Below are positions 42,685-51,200 of a stretch of DNA of 64,000 bases, piece after piece; position 1 is the stretch's first letter, and every line of letters starts with the position of its first letter. A program made the translations under genes and the position numbers. The stretch spans positions 1-64,000 of the forward strand of contig CAJUNX010000010.1 in NCBI GenBank assembly GCA_910587865.1, in the 5' to 3' direction. The DNA comes from an uncultured Roseburia sp. (GTDB lineage Bacteria > Bacillota > Clostridia > Lachnospirales > Lachnospiraceae). The notes beneath the pieces are model-generated. The model was not told the DNA's origin. It did no database searches and saw nothing but the letters and a program-made list of their open reading frames with translations.

Positions 42685-44223
42685 TCAGTTGTTATATATT
42701 CTCTTCTCACGAATCAGCGGCCTGATGCTGAATACGTGTTCAAAATACGCCGTTTTTGCGTCAAAAAGCGCCTTTTCCAGCGCGATATCCTCCTCGGTCT
42801 CAAGCGTGATCAGAAGATCCCGGCCGCGCACCTGCGCTTTTACTTTCTTAAACTTCTGCTTGTGGCTCTGGTCGATCGCGTTTGACACGCGCAGAATCGC
42901 CGAGAGCTTCGCCACTGTCAGATAGCTCTCCTGATCCAGCCGGTCCGCCACCTCCCGGTATTCCGGAAGCGCAAGACGATTGTAGAGCACGGTGCTCGCG
43001 ACTATTTCACGCTCCCGGTGCGACATCCCGATGATCTCCGACGAGAGGATGATGTCATACGCACACTGCGCCGCGTTTGCGACGCTGATATATTTGCCGC
43101 AGTCGTGCAAAATCGTCGCCACCTTAAGCAGCAGGCGCTGCCGCCTTCCGAGTCCGTGTTCCTTTTTCATCGTGTCAAAAATCAGAACCGAGATCTCAGA
43201 AAGCGTATCGACATGCGGCGAATCGCTCATATACCGCCTGGAAAGGCTTCTCGCCGCGGAGAGGATATCCGCCTCAAAATCATGCGCCTGTCTGCTCTGC
43301 TTGTGCCGTCCCGCATAGTCGCAGGCGATGCCGTCCGCCATGATCACCCCGGGCGCCCATAGCGATTTTGCCCCGAGCATCTGTGCGACGCACTGGCAGA
43401 TAATCATATACGGCACAATCAGCGCGTCGCTCTCATTTGACAGTCCGATGTCCTCGGAAATCTGCGCGAGGCTTTTGCGCGCAAGCTTTTCCAGGTAGCG
43501 GATAAATTTCTGGATATCGACGGTTTTATTGTCATGATTCTTCTCCATCCTCTGCACAAGCTCCGAGGTGTAGTCACCCATCACAATCAGGTACTCCACA
43601 CTGCTCTCGTTCAGATAGATCTTGCGGAAGGTCTGAAGCTCCTTTGCCGCCATCTCCCCGATCTGAAGCTCATACTGCGCGAGGTTGCTGCTTTTTGACT
43701 CGAGCTGCTCGCGCATCCGCATCGCGCCGAGTCCGAGGTGCTGCGTGGTGACGACGTCTCCGTCCGAAAAGACCGTGATCTGGAGACCCGCGCCGCCGAT
43801 ATCCACCACCGCCGCACTCTTTTTGATCATCTCCTCAAATTCCTCGCGCACCGCAACCGACTGGTAGCTGACGAACCGGTGTTCCGAATTGCTCAGAACA
43901 TGCACGTTAAGTCCCGTGCGCAGCCGGATCTGCTCTAAAATAAACAATTCATTTGAAATGTCGCGCAGCACCGCGGAGGCATATGCCTCGCAGGCGTCCA
44001 CCTGATATTCCTTCATGATTTTTGTAAATTCCAGGAGCGTGTCGCAGAGGGATTCCACCAGCTCATAGCCGATGCTGTTTTTGGAATAGGCGTCCCGGCC
44101 AAGCTCAATCCGTCTGCGCACATAGTCAATTCCGCGCATTTTTTTCTTCTCCGGCATCTCAAAAATCTTTAAGCTCACCTCATAGGAGCCGATATAAATC
44201 GCTGCAAACGTATGTACTGCCAT
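42685..44223 (-). CDS. Ppx/GppA-type exopolyphosphatase with HD domain
   Basis: 512 residues from the ATG at 44223, eight bases after AGAGG. N-terminal actin-like fold: FAAIYIGSYEVSLKIFEM replaces the usual D-x-G-S-N phosphate loop with IGS, then AAVVDIGGAGLQITVF and LGLGAMRM follow the ASKHA pattern. The C-terminal HD domain includes ATILHDCGKYISV. Expected to cut polyphosphate or pppGpp; the altered first loop (Tyr-Ile-Gly-Ser in place of Asp-x-Gly-Ser) may weaken catalysis. Cotranscribed with ppk and with the DUF815 ATPase gene, 51 bases upstream. Confidence 0.88.
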   Translation of the reverse strand: MAVHTFAAIYIGSYEVSLKIFEMPEKKKMRGIDYVRRRIELGRDAYSKNSIGYELVESLCDTLLEFTKIMKEYQVDACEAYASAVLRDISNELFILEQIRLRTGLNVHVLSNSEHRFVSYQSVAVREEFEEMIKKSAAVVDIGGAGLQITVFSDGDVVTTQHLGLGAMRMREQLESKSSNLAQYELQIGEMAAKELQTFRKIYLNESSVEYLIVMGDYTSELVQRMEKNHDNKTVDIQKFIRYLEKLARKSLAQISEDIGLSNESDALIVPYMIICQCVAQMLGAKSLWAPGVIMADGIACDYAGRHKQSRQAHDFEADILSAARSLSRRYMSDSPHVDTLSEISVLIFDTMKKEHGLGRRQRLLLKVATILHDCGKYISVANAAQCAYDIILSSEIIGMSHREREIVASTVLYNRLALPEYREVADRLDQESYLTVAKLSAILRVSNAIDQSHKQKFKKVKAQVRGRDLLITLETEEDIALEKALFDAKTAYFEHVFSIRPLIREKRIYNN

Positions 44224-44274
44224 CACTCTTACCTCTTTCCGTTCTTTTGAACATACTGTTTTTCGTTCTTCCCC

Positions 44275-45567
44275 TCACATCTGTCCGAGCAGGTAATTGA
44301 TAAACTGCTGCGCCGTTCTTCCGGACAGTCCTCCGTGGGAGAGCTCCCAGCGGTTCGCCTCCAGAAGCAGCGTCTCCGGGTCCGTCTTCACCTGATATCG
44401 TTCGGCAAGTGCCGTCACAATCTTCTGGAATTCCTTTTTGTCCGGAGCCCCGTAATAGATCGTAACGCCGAACCGCGCATAGAGCGAGAGCTTCTCCTGC
44501 ACCGTATCCGAGGTGTGCATGTCTTCCCTCGTCTCCTCCTTGTCGGAATAATTCTCGCGGATCAGATGCCTGCGGTTCGAGGTCGCATAGATCAGCACAT
44601 TTTCCGGTTTTCGCTCAAGTCCGCCCTCGATCACCGCCTTTAAATATTTGTATTCGGTCTCGAATTCCTCAAAAGAAAGGTCATCCATATAGATGATAAA
44701 CCGGTAATTCCGGTTCTTAATCTGCGTAATGATATCGTTCAAATCACAGAATTGATGTTTATATACCTCAATCAGACGCAGCCCTCTGTCGTAATACTGA
44801 TTGGCGATCGCCTTGATGCTGGTGGATTTTCCGGTTCCGGCATCCCCGTATAGCAGGCAGTTGTTGGCCTCCTTCCCGCTCACAAAAGCCTCCGTGTTGT
44901 CGATGAGCTTTTTCTTTGCGAGATCATACCCCACGAGATCATCGAGCGTCACATGCGCGATATTGGTGATCGGGATAATCTTCGCCCCGGTATCCGTATG
45001 CTCCACGCGGAACGCCTTGTGCAGTCCGAGCCGCCCGACGCCGAATTCCCGGTAAAACTCCGTGACCGCATGGCCGAATGCCTCCACGGTCTTCGCCTCT
45101 TTTAAGTGCAGGGCGAGCTCTTTGATCCGGTCTCTGATCCGCCGGTTAAATTCCCGTCCGGCGCACGGTGTTCCCCGGTAGTTCTGAATGCTCTGCATAC
45201 AGTCCACGTCAAAGCAGTTTCCGAGCAGCGTGAGGTCGAAGTTAAAATACTCCATCAGAATGCGGAAATCATGCGCCGCAATTTCGCTGATCGAACCTTC
45301 CGCCGCCCCCCGGATCTCGCAGGCGCGGCTGTAGGCGTTCTCGTGGTTTACCAGCAGAAACGCGATATAATTCTGCCAGAGATTCCCCGTAAACCCGTGG
45401 CTTGCGGCGAGCTCGAGAAGCGATCCGAGACACTTGTAGAGAAGACTTTCCACATCCTCCCTGCTGTGCGCTTTGTTCTGATAATGTTCCATGATCCAGG
45501 TCATGTCGTAAAACAAGTCTCCGTTTTTAAACTCTCTGTATAGGATCAGATTTTTTCTGTTTTTCAT
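44275..45567 (-). CDS. DUF815 family AAA-type ATPase
   Basis: 430 residues from the ATG at 45567, seven bases after GGGAG. Walker A LLYGDAGTGKSTSIKAI at about 240-255 and Walker B FIIYMDDLSFEE, followed by a sensor-like IYATSNRRHLI and a C-terminal lid (SHGGLSGRTAQQFINYL). These match the DUF815 family, whose role is unknown. The N-terminal 220 residues are helical and specific to this group. It starts 67 bases after pheA and is followed by the polyphosphate genes. Confidence 0.9.
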   Translation of the reverse strand: MKNRKNLILYREFKNGDLFYDMTWIMEHYQNKAHSREDVESLLYKCLGSLLELAASHGFTGNLWQNYIAFLLVNHENAYSRACEIRGAAEGSISEIAAHDFRILMEYFNFDLTLLGNCFDVDCMQSIQNYRGTPCAGREFNRRIRDRIKELALHLKEAKTVEAFGHAVTEFYREFGVGRLGLHKAFRVEHTDTGAKIIPITNIAHVTLDDLVGYDLAKKKLIDNTEAFVSGKEANNCLLYGDAGTGKSTSIKAIANQYYDRGLRLIEVYKHQFCDLNDIITQIKNRNYRFIIYMDDLSFEEFETEYKYLKAVIEGGLERKPENVLIYATSNRRHLIRENYSDKEETREDMHTSDTVQEKLSLYARFGVTIYYGAPDKKEFQKIVTALAERYQVKTDPETLLLEANRWELSHGGLSGRTAQQFINYLLGQM

Positions 45568-45634
45568 GTGAACTCTCCCTTCTGTCTGGTACAACGGAAA
45601 AGGTCAGGGTGTTCGTTACTTATTATTCGTTGTA

Positions 45635-46765
45635 CTAGTAGCTTCCAAGTATCTTAAACCGGATACTTTCCGCCTTTAGACCCGTCAGCGCATTCAGGAC
45701 GGCCGCATCGCCGAGATTTCCCTCAAAATCCACAAAAAAGCGGTATTCCCAGGCCCTGCCCGGCACCGGTCTCGACTCGATGTGGTTCATGTTGATCCCG
45801 TTATAGATAAAATGCGACAGCATGTGGTACAGCGAGCCGCTCTCATGCCGGATCTCAAAACAGACGCTTGTCTTTTTCGCATCCTTTTTATAGATATGCT
45901 GTCCGGTCACAATGATAAAACGGGTGGCATTCGTCTGATTGTCCTGAATGCCTCCCTTTAAGATCTTAAGGCCGTAAATTCCGGCATTTAAGCTGCTCGC
46001 AATCGCCGCCTTATGCCGCATCCCGTCCTCTTTCACCTTCTGTGCCGCTCCTGCGGTATTCCTCATGCTGTGACGCTCCCACTCCCGGTGTTCCTCCAGA
46101 TACTTCGCGCACTGCATCAGCGCCTGCGGGTGGGAATAGACGTCCGTGATATCCGAAAGCGCTGCATCCGGCAGTCCCAAAAGCGCGTGGCTGACCGGAA
46201 GCACCTGCTCGCCCACGATGCAGTGATCGTACTCCGCCAAAAGATCATAATTCTCCGATACGATACCGGCCGAAGAATTCTCGATCGGAAGCACCGCATA
46301 ACCGGCCTCTCCCTTTGTGATCGCCTCCATCGCATCGCGCCAGGTCTCCACGTGATAGCTGTCCGCATCCACGCCGAAATACTGCTGGAGCGCCAGCTGG
46401 GCATACGCGCCCTCCACTCCCTGAAAAACAATCCGCGCGTTCCTGTAATCCGGCGCGTCCACCTCCGAAAAATCCGGCTTTTCAGCCGCCCCGTGCTCCG
46501 CGAGCAGCTGGTACTGACGCTTCCTGCTCACAGACATGATCTGCTCGAACAGTTCACGGACCGCAAGACGCGCAAATCCGTCGCCGACCGGCTCCGTGAG
46601 CGCGGCAAGCTTTGCGAGTTCGCGTTCTCTGTCAAGCACCGGCTTCCCTGTCCGTATCTTGTACTCCGCCACCTCCGCGGTGATTCCCATCCGCTCCTGA
46701 TAAAGCCGTGTGATCTGCCGGTCAATCCGGTCAATCTCATCCCTCAACTCCAGTAAATCCTTCAT
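45635..46765 (-). CDS. pheA: Bifunctional chorismate mutase / prephenate dehydratase
   Basis: 376 residues from the ATG at 46765, six bases after AGAGG. Makes phenylpyruvate for phenylalanine. N-terminal chorismate mutase helices (LRDEIDRIDRQITRLYQERM, KIRTGKPVLDRERE), then prephenate dehydratase (FQGVEGAYAQLALQQYFG, LPIENSSAGIVSENYDLL, NATRFIIV), then an ACT domain with the ESRP motif (NHIESRPVPGRAWEYRFF) for feedback inhibition by phenylalanine. The mutase is fused as in enteric PheA and many clostridia. A 31-bp family A remnant lies 28 bases before the start. Confidence 0.95.
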   Translation of the reverse strand: MKDLLELRDEIDRIDRQITRLYQERMGITAEVAEYKIRTGKPVLDRERELAKLAALTEPVGDGFARLAVRELFEQIMSVSRKRQYQLLAEHGAAEKPDFSEVDAPDYRNARIVFQGVEGAYAQLALQQYFGVDADSYHVETWRDAMEAITKGEAGYAVLPIENSSAGIVSENYDLLAEYDHCIVGEQVLPVSHALLGLPDAALSDITDVYSHPQALMQCAKYLEEHREWERHSMRNTAGAAQKVKEDGMRHKAAIASSLNAGIYGLKILKGGIQDNQTNATRFIIVTGQHIYKKDAKKTSVCFEIRHESGSLYHMLSHFIYNGINMNHIESRPVPGRAWEYRFFVDFEGNLGDAAVLNALTGLKAESIRFKILGSY

Positions 46766-46792
46766 AACTGACCTCTTCGCAAAAAAATTGTC

Positions 46793-46823
46793 GTTCAGCA
46801 CATTCATGCAGGCATGGCTGAAC
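46793..46823 (-). repeat. Repeat family A, 31-bp remnant (A4)
   Basis: Reads GTTCAGCCATGCCTGCATGA... on the minus strand and ends with CTGAAC. It keeps the two ends and part of the core of family A with nearly all of the interior removed. It lies in the pheA leader. Confidence 0.55.
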
Positions 46824-46870
46824 TTTTACTTATAATAATAGTACATTCAAATCCTAATGACAAGAGACCC

Positions 46871-46900
46871 TTGCAAGATATTACAGAAAAATGTTATAAT
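46871..46900 (+). promoter_or_regulatory. Promoter of the DUF5050 gene
   Basis: TTGCAA (46871-46876), 18-base spacer, TATAAT (46895-46900), about 45 bases before the ATG. Confidence 0.65.
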
Positions 46901-46944
46901 AGCATATAACAGTTTACATGAATGAGGAAAGAAGGATAACCATT

Positions 46945-47985
46945 ATGAAAAAGCTGATTCCAGTCGTACTGTTTCTCCTGATCCTGCTCCTTGCCATCGG
47001 AGGCGGTATCTACTATCATTTTTCACACAAAACCAAAGAAAACGACGGTTATGTCAACGGCAACACGCCCGGCAATCTCTACAATGAAGGGCTGATCTGC
47101 GAGTATGACGGCATCATCTATTTTGCCAATCCCTCGGACGGCGATAAGCTCTACTCCATGAATGCTTCGGGCGGCAGTCTCACAAAGCTCTCGGACGATA
47201 TCGTCTCCTATATCAACGCGGACGAAAACTATCTTTACTATGTCCGTAATAATGTCGGGGGCGGCGGTATATTTTCCTTCCTCAATATCAACACAAACAG
47301 TCTCTGCCGGATGGACCGCACCAGCGGAAAGGGACGGGAATCCGTGCTGGTGCTTGACACCGATGCCTGCCTTTACGCATCCCTGGTCGGCAATTACGTC
47401 TATTACCTGCACTACGACAAGGAGACCGCAACCACGCTATACAAGGTAAAAATCGACGGCGAGGAACGGCAGAAGGTAAGCGACAGCCCCATCTTTACCT
47501 GCTGCGCGATCGGACAGTATATCTATCACAACGGCACTGACATTGACCACTACATATGGCGTATGGATACCGTGAATGAAGATGCCGTCGGCATGATCTA
47601 CGGCGGCAACTGCTGGATGCCCATCGTCACGGAAGACGAATCCACCGCATGGTTTATCGACTGTGATAACGGATATAAGCTGGCGAGGGTCGATCTCGAA
47701 ACGGAAGAAAAGGTTCTTCTGACAAAAGACCGCATCGACTGGTACAATCTCTGCGGGGACTATATTTACTACCAGAAAAGCGACCGTGAACACCCTGCAA
47801 TCTGCCGGATGAACACGGACGGAAGCGACGTTGAAGTGCTTATGGAAGGAAATTACCGGAATCTCTGCGCCTCCTCCTCCTTCGTCACCTTCCGCGAATA
47901 CACCTACGGCGACGCCTATTATATCGAAAATACCCCGGGGGCGAAAGTGATGCCGTTTGATCCGGGGATTGCCGCGGAGGATTAA
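46945..47985 (+). CDS. DUF5050-type membrane-anchored beta-propeller-like protein
   Basis: 346 residues from the ATG at 46945, eight bases after GAAGGA; an earlier in-frame ATG at 46918 lacks a site. One N-terminal membrane segment (LIPVVLFLLILLLAIGGGIY) with the rest outside. The outer part contains repeated strand units such as GDKLYSMNASGG, NYLYYVRNN and IYYQKSDREHPAICRMNTDG, about 40-50 residues apart, as in DUF5050 proteins, which form beta-propellers. Function unknown; likely ligand or wall binding. A very strong terminator follows. Confidence 0.82.
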   Translation: MKKLIPVVLFLLILLLAIGGGIYYHFSHKTKENDGYVNGNTPGNLYNEGLICEYDGIIYFANPSDGDKLYSMNASGGSLTKLSDDIVSYINADENYLYYVRNNVGGGGIFSFLNINTNSLCRMDRTSGKGRESVLVLDTDACLYASLVGNYVYYLHYDKETATTLYKVKIDGEERQKVSDSPIFTCCAIGQYIYHNGTDIDHYIWRMDTVNEDAVGMIYGGNCWMPIVTEDESTAWFIDCDNGYKLARVDLETEEKVLLTKDRIDWYNLCGDYIYYQKSDREHPAICRMNTDGSDVEVLMEGNYRNLCASSSFVTFREYTYGDAYYIENTPGAKVMPFDPGIAAED

Positions 47986-48050
47986 TACCGTTCCTTTGGA
48001 AACGACGTTCTGCTGCGCGACAGTCCCATCCCTGCACCTGTGAGAAAACC

Positions 48051-48090
48051 GGGACGCGGCAGCTGTCACACAGCTGCCGCGTCCCGCTTT
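48051..48090 (+). terminator. Strong intrinsic terminator after the DUF5050 gene
   Basis: A perfect 16-bp stem (48051-48066 with 48070-48085, three-base loop CAC) is followed by GCTTTTTG. On the minus strand the same stem is followed by GGTTTTC, so it may also stop transcription coming from polC. Confidence 0.85.
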
Positions 48091-48109
48091 TTGTTCGTTA
48101 AAAGTTAAC

Positions 48110-48259
48110 GTTCAGCCCGCGTCATTCGCAAGGGCGCCAATGGTTCTTTCCCGTCGCTCCGCGATTAACCCTGCCCATTTACGGGCGCTCCGCTTATGCT
48201 TCGCGAAATGTGCTGTTCATGCGGGCATGATTCACCCATTTCGCAACGCATGGCTGAAC
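48110..48259 (-). repeat. Repeat family A, full copy, inverted (A3)
   Basis: 150 bp between GTTCAGCC and GGCTGAAC, in the opposite orientation to A2 and strongly similar to its complement, including CATTGGCGCCCTTGCGAATG and the core AATCATGCCCGCATGAA. It ends three bases before the stop of polC, so it lies in the polC 3' trailer. Confidence 0.8.
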
Positions 48260-48262
48260 TTT

Positions 48263-51200
48263 TTAGTGAAAATCGAACAGCGAGAGCTGATTCGACTCCG
48301 GCAGATCCCCGAGCAGCCCGAGATCCCCCATCAGGTCGATCACGGTCTTCGTCGCCTTCGTGCGCTGCCTGAAATCATCCTTTGACAAAAACTTCCCGTC
48401 CCTGGCGGCCTCCGCAACCGCAATCGCCGCGTTATCTCCCATTCCCTCGATGGAATTGAGCGCCGGCATCAGCTTCCCGTCGATGATCTGAAAACGGTCG
48501 GGTTTCGCCCGGTAAATATCGATCGGCGTAAATTCAAACCCTCTCGCATACATCTCCTGCACGATCTTCATATCGCGGTAGACATCCTGCTCCTTTTTCG
48601 AGAGCGCGTCCTTCCTGCGCGTGTAGTCCTTATAGAAATACTCCAGGCGCTCCTTTCCCTGACACATGATCTCATAGTCGAAACCGGTCGCGCGGATCGA
48701 AAAATACGACGCGTAATAGGCCAGCGGGTAAAATACCTTGCAGTAAGCGATCCGCCAGGCCATCATGACATATGCCGCGGCGTGCGCCTTCGGGAACATA
48801 TACTTGATCTTTTTGCACGACCAGATATACCAGTCCGGCACGTCGTGCGCGAGCATCTCCTTCTCCCAGTCTTCTTTTAACCCCTTTCCCTTTCGCACGG
48901 ATTCCATGATCGTGAAGGACTGCTCGCTGTCTAAGCCCATCTGGATCAGATAAATCATGATATCGTCGCGGGTGCAGATCGCCGTGGAGATCGTGGCCTT
49001 GCCCTGCTCGATCAGCGTCTGCGCATTGCCCAGCCACACGTCCGTCCCATGCGAAAGGCCCGAGATCCGGACCAGATCGGAAAATTCCTGCGGCTTCGCG
49101 TCGATGACCATCTGCATGGCAAACTCGGTTCCGAATTCCGGGATCCCCAGGCACCCGAGCGGGATGCCGTGAATCTCCTCCGGCGTCACGCCGAGTGCGG
49201 ACGTATCTTTAAACAGCGACATCACAGACTCATCATCAAGCGGGATCGTCGTCGGATCGATGCCCGTCAGATCCTGCAGCATACGGATCATCGTCGGATC
49301 ATCGTGCCCGAGAATATCAAGCTTTAAGAGATTGTGGTCGATGGAGTGATAATCAAAATGCGTCGTCACGGTCGCCGTCGTCATATCGTTTGCCGGATGC
49401 TGTACCGGTGTGAAGGTGTGAATCTCCTCCCCCACCGGAAGCACGACGATTCCCCCCGGGTGCTGTCCCGTGGTTCTCCGCACGCCCACGCAGCCCTGCA
49501 CGATCCGGTCAATCTCACAATTACGTTTATGGATGCCGCGTTCCTCATAATATTTTTTGATATAGCCGAACGCAGTCTTATCCGCCAGCGTGCCGATCGT
49601 GCCCGCGCGGAAGGTCTGGCCGTACCCGAAGATCACCTCGCAGTAGGCGTGCGCCTTACTCTGATATTCCCCGGAAAAATTGAGGTCGATATCCGGCTCC
49701 TTATTTCCTTTAAAGCCCAGGAATGTCTCGAACGGGATGTCAAACCCGTCCTTCACCAGCATCCGTCCGCAGACCGGGCAGATTTTATCCGGCATGTCAC
49801 AGCCGCTCCGACCGGAAAATGCCTTCACCTCCGGCGAGTCAAAATCGCTGTAGTGGCAGGAGGTGCAGCGGTAGTGCGCCTGTAAGGGATTGACCTCCGT
49901 GATCCCGGCCATCGTCGCCGCAAAAGACGAACCGACCGATCCGCGGGAACCGACAAGATAGCCGTCCTCATTTGATTTCCACACCAGCTTCTGCGCGATG
50001 ATATACATCACGGCGTAACCGTTTGAAATGATCGAATTCAGCTCGCGGTCCAGCCGCTCCTTCACAATCACCGGAAGCTCGTCCCCGTACATACTGCGCG
50101 CTTTTGTATAACAGATATCCCGCAGCATCTGATCGGAATTCTCTATCACGGGCGGACATTTGTCGGGCCGCACCGGCGAGATCTTCTCACACATATCGGC
50201 AATCCGGTTCGGGTTTGTGATCACGACCTCCTCCGCCTTTTCACTGCCCAGGTACTCGAATTCCTTTAACATCTCCTCCGTCGTCCGGAGAAACAGCGGC
50301 GCCTGCTCGTCCGCATCCTTAAATCCCTTGCCCGCCATGATGATCCGGCGGTATACCTCATCCTCCGGATCCAGAAAATGTACGTCGCAGGTGGCGACGA
50401 CCGGACGGTCAAAGGTTTCCCCAAGCTTTACGATCCGGCGGTTGATGTCAAGAATCTCCTCCTCCGAATTCACCGGCTCCCTGTCGCTTTTTAACATAAA
50501 CGCGTTATTTCCGAGCGGCTGAATCTCCAGGTAGTCGTAGAACTTTACCAGCCGGATAATCTCTTCCTCCGGACGGCCGTTTAAAATGGCCCGGTAGAGC
50601 TCTCCCGCCTCGCAGGCGGACCCGAGCAGAAGTCCCTCCCTGTGGCGCACGAGCTGGCTTTTGGGAATCCTCGGCCTGCTGTGATAATAATTCAGATGGG
50701 ACATCGACACCAGGCGGTAGAGATTGATGCGCCCGATGTCATTTGTCGCAAGGAGAATCGCATGGTAGGTCGGCATCTTCTGAATCGCCGCCGGGGATGA
50801 TGCGCCCATCTGATTGATCCCGTCAAGCGTGGACACGCCTCTGTCCTCTAACATCTTTAGAAACTTTATAAAAATCTGCGCCGTACACGCCGCGTCATCG
50901 ACCGCGCGGTGGTGATGGTCCAGCAGAACGCCGAGCGCCTTTGCCACCGTATCCAGCTTAAACCGGTTTAAGTTTGGCAGAAGCAGACGCGCGAGCGCCA
51001 CCGTGTCGATCACGGTATAGTCGCACGGCAGCCCCTCCCGCTTACAGTTTGCCGCGATAAAGCTCATGTCAAAATCCGCGTTGTGCGCCACCATAACCGC
51101 ATCTTTACAGAATTCCATGAACTGCGGCAGAATCTCCCCGATCTTCGGCGCGTCCATCACCATATCGTCCCGGATCGAGGTCAGCTCCTCAATCTGAAAC

